64,000 bases of DNA. Origin: Biomphalaria glabrata (lineage: Eukaryota > Mollusca > Gastropoda > Planorbidae). The stretch lies in contig NC_074728.1 of the NCBI RefSeq assembly GCF_947242115.1, positions 2,257,701 to 2,321,700 on the forward strand, written 5' to 3'. The notes beneath the pieces are model-generated. The model searched no databases. It saw only the letters and a list, made by a program, of their open reading frames with translations, and was not told the DNA's origin. The position numbers and the translations under genes are program-made. Positions 43,880-64,000 of this stretch are shown in pieces (position 1 is the stretch's first letter; the number at the start of each line of letters is the position of its first letter).

Positions 43880-45100
43880 GGTTTAAAAGTACTGATATTC
43901 TTGCTATCCTCTTATCCGCATTGCTTCTCAAGCAGATAGCCCATGGGTGGGCCTATAGGCCCACCTATGAGTTCGTGTGAAAACATTGCAAACGTCATAT
44001 GATTTTTATTCAATTATTAACAATATGCGTACGATTCTTAATCGAAACAACCGCCAGAGTTAAATTATATTTCTAGAAGGTCGTAATTATCTTATCTTTT
44101 GAAGAAACGTCTCTAATTAATAAGATAATATTAGAAAATCTGTCAGATTGCTATGTGGCTAGCATAACAAACAACCTTTAACTGAGTCTTTAGAAACGTG
44201 ACGCACCCGTTAGAGACAGAAACTGAAACTTTAAATAAAATTAATAGAAATAAATAGGTTAGTGTCATCTAATAAAATACTTACTTTTCCAAAACGATGT
44301 TTTAAACGTAAAAGGACTTCTATATCTATGTTGTTTTAGTGTGTGCCTGCCTATGTTTCTTTTCTATTGTGCAAAATGGTATGTGACACTTTTTCAAGAA
44401 CAGAAACAGTGTTTTAAAAACAGTTTCACTTTCGAATTCAAAAACTATTAATAGCCAATCACACCATTACTGTAAACACTTCGTTAGTTAAGTAGACCTA
44501 AATTCATACCTTTTCTTTAGGATGTTAGTATGGATATAAGCATTGAGGACTAGTACATTTTGATAAGTCTTGGATCTAGTGCAGGGCTTCTCAAACGTTT
44601 ACTAGTGATGTACTCCATCAAGCAGTTTGCAGCGTAGGTTTAAACAGCATTTTAAGCGTATAAAACGTTTTTGTTGAAGGTGCCTCTAGCGAAAGCAGAA
44701 AGAAAGATCCTACTAAAATTTAAAAAAACGATCTCAATGAATCTAGTTATATAAATTCTACTCGTATCTTTGTGGGAACTGGGTGGGTTCTAAAACATTG
44801 GCACGGATCTCGAAAACGGCTGTAACAATTTTCCTAGAAATTAAACACTTGGTGTATATCGTTGAGAAAAGAATGACTAGCTCGTTAGTTACACCGGGGA
44901 AACCCCTAGTTTCAACGTTAAAATCCTTTGAAGTAAAAAAAAAAGAAAGAAAGGACTATAAATTTGGCTAGAGAACTATCTTGAACAGACTATTATCTCA
45001 GGGTACTTCCGCATTCATAATAAATTAATGTTCATGAACATTTTGCTTAACGTCTCTTAAGTCTAGCTCACTTAAAATTATGTAAGGCAAGACGAAATAA
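43880..45100. other. No gene seen
   Basis: AT-rich; no recognisable frame. Confidence 0.5.
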
Positions 45101-45102
45101 AA

Positions 45103-45173
45103 TTAACTCTTTCTCTCCGTAATTATTTACCACATTCTGAAGGAATCAACGTTTGTATCGTCGGTTAGGAGAG
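45103..45173. mobile_element. Short MITE-like element
   Basis: Begins TTAACTCTTTCTCTCCGTAA and ends GGTTAGGAGAG; both ends match the element at 9650-9907. Confidence 0.45.
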
Positions 45174-45179
45174 TTTAAA

Positions 45180-46110
45180 AATTTAGATATTCCTATTCAT
45201 GTTTATTTTTGTTTTGTTTATGGCTTAAACAGCGAGATAGCTGTGGCAATACCGCAGTTATTATCCTTGTTTCTCGACATCATTGTCAGGAGGGTTTGTC
45301 CCCGGGGCTCCTCTAGGGTACGATGTACTTCGTCGGGCTCCCCACCTGGACAGTGTTTATTAACTTTCTGCCGGGGTTATAATTTAGCCTTGGCTCGTCT
45401 GCCTGGGCACCCCTAACAGTCTAGCAATCAGTTCATGCCATGAATATCCAGAAACGAATAACCCAAATATTAACGTATACTAGTGAAGAGCAATATTGCA
45501 TTTAACAACAAGGGTTTAATGGGTTAATGATATATATGATATTATGAGGCATACAATACGAATGAATATCAATAGCATTTACAAAGCAATTACCAATTAC
45601 ATGCAGAGGAACTATAGCACACTTTAATCTCAGTGCCATAGTCGATCAGGGCTCACAACGCCAAACCCAATGCCACGGGCAATAGTCAAATACCAAGCCC
45701 ACAACTCAGACTCGACTCCAGCAGAGTCCCAAGCCTGCGTCCCTAGATACGAAAAATACACACTCCTTTGATACCGCCATTCTCACGATTATAAGAGAAA
45801 CGATTTTAGATCTACGACATTTAGAAGCTAGTAAAACAAACTAACTTACCCAATACTGGGGAAGGACACCACACAGAGAACTCAATCTCAAGGCACACCA
45901 AGAGAACATTGACACCAATATCCTTAGGAACAGAACTAATAAAACCTTATGGTGCTAAAAAGAAAATACCAAACACGACAATCATGATGTAGCCTTGAAG
46001 ACCACAAAACGTATTTTATTTAATAAGAAAGTTAATAGCCTTAATGTGCAGTACATAGCTGTAAATGTTCAGTTATTTTAAGGACATTTCTTTGTAACGT
46101 GTTTATTGTG
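45180..46110 (-). pseudogene. Duplicate of the last cathepsin L exon and flank, split by a solo LTR
   Basis: On the minus strand, 45225-45283 matches the end of cathepsin L exon 8 ([13 protein letters not shown]), with a changed C-terminus (ISLFK instead of ASYPTV). 45981-46005 matches the exon's first half (GLQGYIM). The two halves are separated by the 697-bp solo LTR at 45284-45980. The part encoding the WGSSWG start of the exon is deleted, and similarity continues into what corresponds to intron 7 up to about 46110. It is a partial downstream duplication of the gene at 49202-58835 and cannot encode a protease. Confidence 0.8.
45284..45980. mobile_element. Solo LTR (fossil), 697 bp, with 5-bp target duplication
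   Basis: Begins TGTCAGGAGGG and ends ACACGACA (TG...CA with TGTC/GACA termini). It is flanked on both sides by ATCAT (45279-45283 and 45981-45985). A 5-bp duplication fits an LTR retrotransposon (Ty3/Gypsy, Copia or BEL). No internal region remains, so it is a product of LTR-LTR recombination. Its clean target duplication suggests it is not very old. Confidence 0.85.
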
Positions 46111-46515
46111 CAGCTTATTCAATCTTTGAAATCGAAGACATAGCTTTGTGAGAATTTTAATAATAATAAAAAAATAGTCACAGCCGTGAGAATTAAAACT
46201 TCTAAAACAAGCAAAATAGAAAATATCTTTAAAAAAAAACAAAGCTTGTCTAAGGGGACAAGCTATATCTCTCAATAATGTAGACGTTATTTACCTTATT
46301 TAAAAAAAATCCTAAACGACTAATTGGTTTATTTTTTTTATTGATTCATGTTTTGTTAAGAACAATACATTACTTTTCAAAGTTTCAATTTGATCCGAGC
46401 ATTGCTGTGGGACAAATAAGGTGTTAAGTTATCAAAGGGCATGCAACTCTACATATTTAAACACATATGTAAATATTGAGGGATTAATTACCCTAGTTGA
46501 ATACTTCATAAAAAA
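46111..46515. other. No gene seen; dispersed-repeat fragment
   Basis: Around 46335-46410 (TTGATTCATGTTTTGTTAAG, then TTTGATCCGAG) it resembles 57436-57500 inside cathepsin L intron 2. Confidence 0.45.
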
Positions 46516-46519
46516 AACA

Positions 46520-46660
46520 AAACAAGATGATTACGTCCTACGCGTCATGCATAGTGTCAAGCATGTTAAGCAATGACTTAAATTCCACCAAGTCGTTGGG
46601 TTTTCTGGCTCAGGCAACCCATTTCATGCTCTAATAGCACTAGGGTAAATATTGGTTTGA
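46520..46660 (-). mobile_element. LINE 3' end, family D
   Basis: GATTACGTCCTACGCGTCAT and GCAATGACTTAAATTCCACC on the plus strand are the reverse of the family-D end. Confidence 0.75.
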
Positions 46661-47395
46661 CGTAGTATAGATATTACACTCAAACTGGTGACCAAAATGC
46701 AACGTATAGGTGTGGGCGTTAGAAACATGTATTGCTATCAATGTGTCGCGAATGATGGGTTCGAATGTCCTGGAGCTACAGTTAACGCGTAACAAACATA
46801 AAGAGTATAGATTGACTTGAGTCCATCTTTAGCTTATAAATATCGTTTATTAAATGTCAATAAATGATAATAATATACTGGAACTTCAAACATTCAGTTA
46901 CATGTCACTGGTTTGATGAGAAATGACGTGACATACTTCACAGTAGTTATAAAACTAATAATCCAAGATAAGTTACAGCTACATCCGCATCTCAGCGGGC
47001 ACAAAATATCATAATTCCTCTAGAATACTAAATAACGTCCGCATCACAGCGGGTAACAAATCCACTTCTTTAACACGTATCCAGATCTAAGTCCAGAAAA
47101 CAACTACTAAAAATATATGTACTGTCTCAATCCCAGAGACGACACAACTGACTAAAAGTGAATTTAGTCATTCTTACTTCCACTTTCTATGTCCGAGTTT
47201 TCTCGTGTCTTTTCACCGCCTTGACCCGAGGGGAACATATAACAGGCAATGTCAAGCGAGACTCTGACAACTAGGGAAGTAGGAACATTTGTAAAAATTT
47301 GTTCTAGCATATGAAACAAAGAATGAGCCTTTATCTTTGTGTCTTTCCTGTTGGTAACAAACAAAATTATAATTAACTGTAATTATTTTACTAAT
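46661..47395. other. No gene seen
   Basis: Two short related strings (CATCTCAGCGGG and CATCACAGCGGG, about 46986 and 47040) form a local duplication. At 47280-47350 there is a possible family-D LINE piece on the minus strand. Confidence 0.4.
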
Positions 47396-47399
47396 AGGT

Positions 47400-47545
47400 T
47401 GATGTTTATCATATATTATCTATGCCAATGAAAAACTGTCCAAAGTTTCAACTAGATCCAGAATGGGTGTGGGAGAAATAGCGTGTACGTACTTTTTACC
47501 AGACAGACAGACAGAGTGAGTTGATAAAAGTTGTTATTTCTATGC
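47400..47545. repeat. Dispersed repeat (CAGACAGAC type)
   Basis: Shares TTTCAACTAGATCC, GGGAGAAATA and CCAGACAGACAGACAGAGTG with 57436-57580, and in part with 56695-56775. Confidence 0.5.
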
Positions 47546-47719
47546 CATTTTATATCTTTCGTAAAAGTCAATAAAAAATGTAATTGAATCTGAACTGCTC
47601 ATAGCCAGTGGACACTTTCACGTCTGCTGTTACTGTTTTGCTATGTTATACACATTTGAGACCAAAAGAACATCCACTGCCAAGGAGAGACAAAAAGAGA
47701 ATCTAAATTGATTTCCGGC

Positions 47720-47850
47720 GGACAACGGTTAATTATGCCACGAAGGTGGCAAAATATGTAGTTCGCAGCTGGTACAGCGTGAAATACTGCCCTCCTCATT
47801 AATCTTCGGACTCGAAAACAAGCCTTATTATTAAGTTATGATAAACACAA
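47720..47850 (+). mobile_element. LINE 3' tail, family B
   Basis: GTGAAATACTGCCCTCCTCA then TTAATCTTCGGACTCGAAAA matches the tails at 29870, 36660 and 57990. Confidence 0.6.
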
Positions 47851-47889
47851 TAAAGGATGAAATTACTCCTTCGTTGTAGGGTGTCTTAT

Positions 47890-48135
47890 GGTATTATTAT
47901 TATAGCTTTTATATAGCGCTACCTTCATGCTTATAGCATGCTCAGAGCGCTTTGGTCCAATCTCATTTGTGATCCAGTGGGGGGGGAGGGGGGATCTAGG
48001 AGTTGGTTTTTCGTGCTGCCTTTAGGCGCTCAGTAAACGCAACTCTGCCCGAGTCGGGTGTCGAACCTCGAGCCCCCTTCTAGGTAGCCAGACCAAGCCA
48101 AGTTCAAGCGCACTTGGCCTCTCGACCACGCTTGA
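47890..48135 (+). repeat. SINE-like repeat, family 3
   Basis: TATAGCGCTACC start, a G-run, CGCTCAGTAAACGCAACTCT, then GAGTCGGGTGTCGAACC and AGCCAAGTTCAAGCGCACTT. It is the best-preserved copy of this family here. Confidence 0.65.
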
Positions 48136-48359
48136 GAAGACGAGAAGAAAGAAATAGACCTCTGGTGGACAACGGCTTTGTCTGCATCGGGAGTGGACAA
48201 TGTGCAGGTCATAACTAGCTTTTGTACTAGAATGTGCTACAGAAATATGTAACTATAAATGTATTGGGAATATTCATCATCTAATTTAATACCATCTCAA
48301 ACGTTTTAAGTTTTGATTTTAAAGTCACGGTTTTCTTGTTAGGTCTAACAGATTCGCGG

Positions 48360-48900
48360 CTCATCATCTGTCCTTAATTTTCGTCCTACTGGTGCTGTGA
48401 CCATTCTCGTAACCAAATCCCTCCACTTTTCCCGGTCAGCAGCTGTTATTAGCAGGATATCAAGAGAGAGGTCAGCCCATTCTTTTATGTTGTCCAGCCA
48501 GTTTTTCTTTGGATGATCCTTCACTGTAAGATAACTTTAGAAGTGAGTCATGTCTTACAATGTGACCAACCTAGCTCCGCTTTCATGTATTCACGGAATA
48601 TAGGTACATTTCGTTTTGTCAGCCATAGTGTTGACTTGTTAAAGTACAAACTCATTAGTCTTCTTTTCTAGGTATCTAATGCCCATCATTTTTTCTGCAT
48701 TATTTACTCTTAAAGGCTTGAATTCTTTTTTCAGTCTCTGCATTCAGTGTCCCATTTTCACAACTGCATAGGTGTACAGAGAATACTAGCGAAGAATGCA
48801 GGTTTAATTTTACTTGGAAGCTGGTGTTGTTCTTCAAGATTTTTCACAGTTCGCTGAGGTTGTCCATAGGGACTAACCGACGCATTCAATTTTATTTTTA
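48360..48900 (-). mobile_element. LINE 3' region, family E
   Basis: On the minus strand, broken frames read KKNWLDNIKEWADLSLDILL, then TAADREKWRDLVTRMV and APVGRKLRTDDEP. Upstream parts of the post-RT region are still readable (AEKMMGIRYLEKKTNEF). Confidence 0.8.
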
Positions 48901-48934
48901 AAAAACAAAATCAAAGAACAGATGGTAGGATTTC

Positions 48935-49085
48935 AAGCATCAAATTATGATGGTTACTGCAAAGTTCAATGACACCAGCTTTTAAAGTTTAAGCTTAGAC
49001 AGTGGAGTTTAAACAAGGATGTGTCATGGCCCCTACCCTCTTCCAAATACTTCTATGTTACTGCTTATCAATCACATTTTTTTAA
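48935..49085 (+). mobile_element. LINE RT fragment
   Basis: Plus-strand text reads GVKQGCVMAPTLFQ-like after a frame change, the conserved RT box before the YADD region. It is a short fragment. Confidence 0.55.
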
Positions 49086-49176
49086 ATATTTTTTTTCATT
49101 TTTGAAATAATGAATCGACTAATTCAAAACAAAAAAAGTTCACAAAAATATTTTTTTGGCTGATTGAAATTATTTG

Positions 49177-49182
49177 TTTATT
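49177..49182 (-). terminator. Polyadenylation signal of cathepsin L
   Basis: AATAAA on the minus strand, about 20 bp past the stop at 49202. Confidence 0.7.
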
Positions 49183-49201
49183 GTCCATGAACAAGACTAA
49201 T

Positions 49202-58835
<9,634 letters not shown>

Positions 58836-59360
58836 CTAAATTTAAACAAAAAAAAACACAATGGGTATATCTATCTTTCTGTTTATGTTTGTTTAACAAA
58901 ATGTGTTGAAATATTTAAAGTTTACATCGTCACATTGGTTAGTTCTTATTATATTGGTAGATATGTTGGCAGCTCAATCCCTTAGTAAGCTGTAGATTTA
59001 CAAACAAACAAGTAAAATTTAGACTTAATTTATTCCTTGAGCCTTTATATACTGCAAAATAAACCTGATGTATATTGTAGATTGTTATTTATAATAATTT
59101 AACTTTTAGTGATCTTAAGTTAACTAACTAAACTCTGCAGTTTAACAGTTTAAAAAAATAAATGTTATTTATAAAATTTGTATATTTATTTTTAAGTTTA
59201 ACAAGACACACGATTTTGTTTCTTTTTTGGTACCAAAGCTAATATTCCACAACAACTACTGTACATTGCATTATTACAAGATTACTTTATTATATCTTGT
59301 AGGTAGTTTCAATCTTAACGCCTAATATTTTATTGACAGAAAATGAAATGCTGGGGACAC
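58836..59360. other. Probable 5'-UTR intron of cathepsin L
   Basis: Non-coding AT-rich sequence between the ATG exon and the candidate promoter. The acceptor TTTAG directly abuts the ATG. Confidence 0.5.
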
Positions 59361-59364
59361 TTCT

Positions 59365-59610
59365 AGACGTTGCCATCCATAGAACAGATGATGTCCAGCA
59401 CATCTGACTCTGCAGCTAATGGTTAACGAGGGTGTCATGTGGACATCACAACGGCTATCTACCTTGATGTTTCCCTAAATACTGTTCCCATGAGATATGG
59501 GTAGACATCCTCAGAGCCTCAATTCTCTAAAATCCAGTTTCAATGGGGCTTAAACTCGCGAGCTCTCGTTTCTTAGCGCTTTGCCATTCGGTCACTCATC
59601 CGAAAAAGTT
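59365..59610 (-). repeat. SINE, family 1
   Basis: CCATAGAACAGATGATGTCC, GGTTAACGAGGGTGTCATG, and a degenerate head near GCCATTCGGTCACTCATCCG. Confidence 0.75.
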
Positions 59611-59611
59611 A

Positions 59612-59835
59612 TAGTTGTACGGGTCCCGGGTTCGAATCCTTGTGAAAGCTGAGATTTTTAATTTCGTATCTTTGGTTGCCTATAAGTTTACCCAGTTCTA
59701 ATGGGTACCTGACATTAGTTGGGGAAAAGTAAAGACGGTTGGTCATTGTGATGGCCGCATGACAAGCTCGTTAATCGTAGGCCACAGAAACAGATGACCT
59801 TTACATCATCTGCACTATGAGCTATGCGGTTAGTT
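59612..59835 (+). repeat. SINE, family 1
   Basis: B box CGGGTTCGAATCC, body CTAATGGGTACCTGACATTA, tail AACAGATGACCTTTACATCA. It directly follows an opposite-strand copy. Confidence 0.8.
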
Positions 59836-59879
59836 TGTATGTTAGCTATAACTAATTATATAACTTGAGTAACACAAAC

Positions 59880-59943
59880 CTTTGATAGGTCCAGCTGTTC
59901 GTGAATAAAGTGAATAAGAGACCAATTGTAGCACTGTTTTATA
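59880..59943 (-). promoter_or_regulatory. Candidate cathepsin L promoter and non-coding first exon
   Basis: On the minus strand TATAAAA (59943-59937) is followed about 30 bp later by a presumable start region. A short exon would then end ...CTATCAAAG at a GTTTGT donor (59879). Splicing to the acceptor next to the ATG at 58835 would remove about 1.04 kb. This is inferred from spacing only. Confidence 0.45.
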
Positions 59944-59999
59944 GATAATACAACGCTATCATCACACTGGTGTCGCGTGCAGTCAGCTGTCAATCAAAT

Positions 60000-61090
60000 G
60001 TTTAACACTAATACTGATAATGTTTTTCTTTTTTTTTTTAGATGTTATTTTATCTGCAATTACAGATAATAGATAAATCAGTGGTTCTCAGACGTCTTTA
60101 GAATTAGGGTTTAAATATTTAGGAAAAAATTAGTTCAGACCTGGAGTGATCCACAACGTTGGCTGTTCTTAAGCTGGATGCAAATTGCTATAGTTATACC
60201 TATCTTCTCCTAAATTTTCAGAAACTAGTATGTAGCTGTCGGTTGGGCATGACTGAACAGAAGAAAATTGTGTTTTGTAAATGGTGCTGCTTTAGCGACA
60301 TGACATATAGCTCTCAAACTTCAGACCAGACAATATGGCTTATCATATAAATATACATTTTTCGTGTTTACGTTTTATAAAAAAAAAATATCTGTTCTTT
60401 TGTCTTTGTTTTGGATAGTTGTTACTTAGTATCAGATCTGGCAAAATATGTGGGTCAAACTTGTGCTTGTGTTTTCACGTGAAGTACTGCATTGAACTTT
60501 GATCTTTAGAATCTGGAAGAACCCCTAAATACTTTTATATATAATTTTATAATTGTTGGGTTTATAGACCATTTTTCCGAGGAGAATTTCTAAAGACCTG
60601 TTAAGGTTCATTTTTATTACCTATAATTACTAAAATCACCATTAATTACTAAGTGCAATATGTATTGCAATAGTAGTCAACTGGACTTTGATTTCGAATT
60701 TTTTTTTTATAAACAAAAAAGTTCAATAAAAAGTTTATAGCTTTTCAAATGTAAATATTTTAAAAGTTATAGTATTGATTAGTAGTCTTGTACATTTTAC
60801 TATATGCCATGTTGCTGAAAACCTAACAGATAAGAAACATAGATAACAATTATGTTTTTTTTTGTTTGTTTTTGTTTAACATGTTTTAGATGTTCATTCA
60901 TATAATTAACCTTTGACGATGTGGTATTATAACTGAACTATCTCTGAAACAATTTTAGTTCCATATATTTTACTAAATAGTTATTTTATTAACATCTTTC
61001 AGTATACCATATACTAGATTGTAGTTTCATTGTTTCTTATATATTTTGAAGACATTGGAAGCGAGTAAAATTAATTTACATATAAGTTCT
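60000..61090. other. No gene seen
   Basis: AT-rich upstream flank of cathepsin L; short frames only. Confidence 0.5.
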
Positions 61091-61094
61091 CTTT

Positions 61095-61165
61095 CTACCT
61101 TGCGATCTATAGGGCAGATGATGTTAAGGTCATCTGTTTCTGTAGCCCACGGTTAACGAGAAGGG
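61095..61165 (-). repeat. SINE tail, family 1
   Basis: TTGCGATCTATAGGGCAGAT, GTTAAGGTCATCTGTTTCTG, then GGTTAACGAGAAGGGTCGC. Confidence 0.8.
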
Positions 61166-61505
61166 TCGCACAGAATACTACCACTACCTCCATCTCAGTA
61201 AGATCAACTCTCATCTCTAACAAACAAAAGTCTGACCTTCTCTTAAGTCAAATCATATCACACAATTCAACTAGAAAAAAAAAATCTTCCAGTGAACACA
61301 CTGACCTAGATATTTACCCCCCCCCCCCAATCCAGTCGTGACAACCGTTGTCAGCTTCACATATCACGGTACTGTGAAAAGGATAAAATGTAGCTCTAAC
61401 TTGATACTAAACAAACATTGTTTTACTACACAACATAGGAGTGAAAGACAAAGACTGACGGCGACACAATCACCCAACAGCACCGCGTGACACCGACCCT
61501 AGCGA
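61166..61505. other. No gene seen
   Basis: Contains a C-run at 61317-61328. Confidence 0.45.
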
Positions 61506-61509
61506 CGCT

Positions 61510-61734
61510 TCGTATTGATTACAGACGTTACTTGCCAAAGAGAAGATAATTACGTCCTAATATATGTCATTAGCATGTCAGGTGTCAATCTAGTCGTGCT
61601 TGTTAATCAGTGACTTAAACTCTGCTAAGCCGTTGATTTTCCTGGCTGATTCAAGCAACCAGGTCCATGCTCTAACGGCAGAGGAAGGAGCACTTGTAAG
61701 ATTTGGTCCTAGCATGTGGAACAGAAAATATGTC
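61510..61734 (-). mobile_element. LINE 3' end, family D
   Basis: ACAGACGTTACTTGCC, AATTACGTCC, then CAGTGACTTAAACTCTGC and CAGGTCCATGCTCTAACGG on the plus strand. Confidence 0.75.
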
Positions 61735-62345
61735 CTTATAATAATAATAATAATCTTTATTGTCCATATGGAAATGTGTCTTACAATTTGTGCATTACAT
61801 CAAACAAAAAACATTATAACTATAAGAAACCAAAGTGTACATTCGCACCAGACTCACTCATAATTTACATGTGACAAAGTTTATACCAGATTGTTCTTAT
61901 TTAATGATTTGATTGCCAGGGGAACAAAAGAGTGTTTGTGTCTGTTTGTCTTTCCTATCGGTGTCTTGTATCTCTTCTGTGATGGTAAAATCACAAAATC
62001 CTGACAAAAAGGGTGATTCTTTATTTCGAGGATCTTGTTAGCTTTTTTATAGATGTTTGTCTCAAACAGCTGCCCAATCTTTGTGTATTTATGAGTATTT
62101 TATTCAGTTTTTTTTGTGTGGTACATTTTGTATTTGAAGACTATGGTTCAGTGTTTTTAGTGTCTTATGTATTATTGCTTCTTTACTTTTTATTCTTCTA
62201 CCCAGGAACGACTCTAAATTTAATGAATTCACTAATGGTATTGCTTTAATGAAATGTCAATATTCGTTTTGTATAAATCTCACGGGTCTATTTTCCATCT
62301 GTTCTAGTTTCTTTATGTTTTCTCGAGTTGCGGGGTTTTATTAAA
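61735..62345 (-). mobile_element. LINE 3' end, family C
   Basis: On the minus strand, 61880-62030 reads NHPFCQDFVILPSQKRYKTP, then NRHKHSFVPLAIKSLNKNNL; upstream at 62190-62320 KKLEQMENRPVRFIQN-like text is visible. The 3' end carries (AAT)n at 61739-61755. It is related to 10570-11070. Confidence 0.78.
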
Positions 62346-62535
62346 TGTTGGGTGTATATCAATAAACTTTGACTCTCATCTGCCTGTCATGCAGGTCAAG
62401 CATTAAGGAGCATAAGAAAACTTCATTTCTGATCACATCATGTCCTGTGTCCTTGTGGTGGAATAAGTCCGCAGATCGGTCCGTTGGCACTTCCCGATGG
62501 GGACGATGACCTGCGAATTCTAGGGGTAGAGCCAC
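62346..62535. other. No gene seen
   Basis: Short GC-richer stretch with no match that I recognise. Confidence 0.4.
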
Positions 62536-62539
62536 AACG

Positions 62540-62860
62540 TGGTAAATATTTTGTTGGTATTATATAGGCATGACGACCTGCTAACTATTGTAAAAAGACG
62601 AAAGCTTAAAACCTTTGGCCACATTACAAGATCTACGGGGCTCGCAAAGACCTTTCTTCAGGGAACAGTGCCAGGAAAAAGAAGAAGAGGCCGACAGAAA
62701 AAGCGATGGGAGGACAACATTAAAGAATGGAAGGGCCTGCCATTGAGAGAGATTCTAAACAAGGCAAAAAAAAGGGAGAAATGGAGAAAGACGGTCGACA
62801 AATCTTGCCTGGTGCCCCAACGGTCCAACAGACTAAGGGATAGGTAAAGGTAAAATATAC
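62540..62860 (+). mobile_element. LINE ORF2 end, family A, open frame
   Basis: An uninterrupted frame of about 100 codons reads VKRRKLKTFGHITRSTGLAK, then TVPGKRRRGRQKKRWEDNIK and DKSCLVPQRSNRLRDR, then stop and a GGTAAAGGTAAAA tail. It gives the intact C-terminus missing from 1047-2125. It is strongly 5'-truncated. Confidence 0.85.
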
Positions 62861-63079
62861 AGGCACTAGCAAAACGCAAAGCTGAATGATTTTGTGGAAG
62901 AACAAATACTTAATAAAGATTATTTAAGAAGAAATACAATCAGCGAAAAAGGGGAGGGGGGATGTACATAATGATTTAGGATTTTATGATAACGTTTAAG
63001 ATAATATCATCACTGGGATGTTGCTCATAAAGATTCGTGTATGGTTTGCTTATTCGGCTGTCTCTCACGTATCTATATT
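62861..63079. other. No gene seen
   Basis: AT-rich flank of the LINE end. Confidence 0.4.
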
Positions 63080-63450
63080 CAATGTTCTCCTCCAGGGTGG
63101 GGTGAGTTGAGGCTCCGCTGTGCTTGTAGCCAATTGCTGGTGCCCTGCTGGTAGGCAGGCACTAGTGTGATGAATATGAGGATGCCACGCGGTGGGCTTA
63201 CTCCTGCGGTAGGTGCAGACCGGTCATGGGACTTCAGCCTGGAATGCCTTCGTTCTGGTCGAGGGTGATGAGTGACTCACCCTCAACGGGAATGTGTAGA
63301 GAGCTGCTGAGGACTGCCTTCAGGCAACCAAAACACGCCAGCTCTGATGTAGGAGGCTATGAGATGAGACATGAGAGGAGCCTGAATTATTAAACCATAC
63401 GAGCTGGTTGGCGAGGGGCGCTTCCTTGATAGGAGCGTCTCCCTCAGGTT
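63080..63450. other. GC-rich unassigned segment, possible dispersed repeat
   Basis: Clearly richer in GC than its surroundings, with strings such as GAGTGACTCACCCTCAACGG. No frame, tRNA-like box or terminal repeat stands out. It could be the 5' UTR of a LINE. Confidence 0.3.
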
Positions 63451-63465
63451 AACTAAAATACATGT

Positions 63466-64000
63466 TTACGACATTTTACTAGGTCTAATAATAATTACTG
63501 TACAATTAATATAATACAAATTTTGCGAATACACATATAAATGTACAAGGCAGGGGCATAAATGAGGAGGGAAACAGGGGGACCATATTACAGGGTTGTA
63601 GCCCCTGTGACCTCGTTGACCCACAGGTAAACAAGTCCACGGTCGCTCGTGACCAGTGGACCGTGACAAGAAGAAGGGAAGGGGAAGGGGTAGAAAAAGG
63701 CACATAACTGATGCAGGCCGACAGGCCGAAAATAATGGGGTAGACATGCGAGACTGATTCTCGGGCCTAAGGATGCATGGTAACAGCACAGTACATGCAT
63801 AGCAAAAACAAGCATAATTATATGTATATAAATGTGCACATATACAGGTACATATGCACAGGTAGGGAAATAATCTAGACGTGAGTAAGTCCAGAAGAAT
63901 ATGGATATGAATAAATAACAAATATCTAAATAGATAATAGGATTAACTAAGTTGTAGGGTGGATGTCCACCGTTGGGAGTACAGTCAACATTGACGAGTT
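63466..64000. other. Unassigned terminal segment
   Basis: A minus-strand open frame (63466-63921) contains GHERPWTCLPVGQRGHRGY, but its ends are low-complexity Cys/Ile/Leu text. A LINE or repeat remnant is more likely than a gene. Confidence 0.3.

Noticed and set aside
63466-63921. 151-aa minus-strand frame at the window edge
   Set aside because: Low-complexity ends and no recognised domain; probably repeat-derived.

Overview
The window looks like nuclear DNA from a gastropod mollusc, most likely a freshwater pulmonate of the Biomphalaria/Bulinus type. The basis is an AT-rich genome, a multi-exon animal cathepsin L with small exons and kilobase introns, many tRNA-derived SINEs, several non-LTR retrotransposon families (one with an RNase H domain, as in the I/Nimbus-type elements known from Biomphalaria), MITEs, and very long (AT)n and (CA)n tracts. 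The organism call is inference. Nothing is bacterial: there are no operons and no CRISPR.

Layout. Bases 1-13600 hold no convincing host gene, only decayed LINEs, three SINE families, MITE-like pieces, microsatellites and a 46-bp tandem repeat. Bases 13616-40849 hold a cluster of five single-exon Hsp70-family genes. Three lie on the minus strand (13616-15178, 16577-18442, 21453-23423), one on the plus strand (31190-33040), and one on the minus strand (39029-40849). Between them lie a non-autonomous hAT element, minisatellites, LTR remnants and LINE tails. Bases 41360-42995 are a 5'-truncated I-type LINE. Bases 45103-49085 are repeats plus a broken duplicate of the last cathepsin L exon, split by a solo LTR. 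Bases 49202-58835 are a complete eight-coding-exon cathepsin L gene on the minus strand, with a probable promoter and non-coding first exon near 59880-59945. Bases 60000-64000 are again repeats and LINE 3' ends.

The Hsp70 cluster is the most interesting part. Two members (16577-18442 and 31190-33040) keep every catalytic residue of the ATPase domain and a recognisable interdomain linker. The other three keep the overall fold and most catalytic residues, but they share a Thr-to-Lys change in the second phosphate loop (position 204 of Hsc70) and have lost the hydrophobic linker that couples ATPase to substrate domain. None ends in the cytosolic EEVD tail. One ends in -SKL, a canonical peroxisomal import signal. 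Two paralogues 25 kb apart are about 93% identical in the ATPase domain but only about 40% identical in the substrate domain, with a sharp border between. All five have a T-rich tract and AG at or within 2 nt of the ATG, as if they share a 5'-UTR intron. Together these suggest a lineage-specific Hsp70 expansion in which an ATPase module is kept similar while substrate domains and C-termini diversify.

The cathepsin L gene encodes a secreted or lysosomal pre-pro-protease with an intact Cys/His/Asn catalytic triad. There is no evident functional link between the protease and the Hsp70 cluster; they are neighbours separated by repeats.
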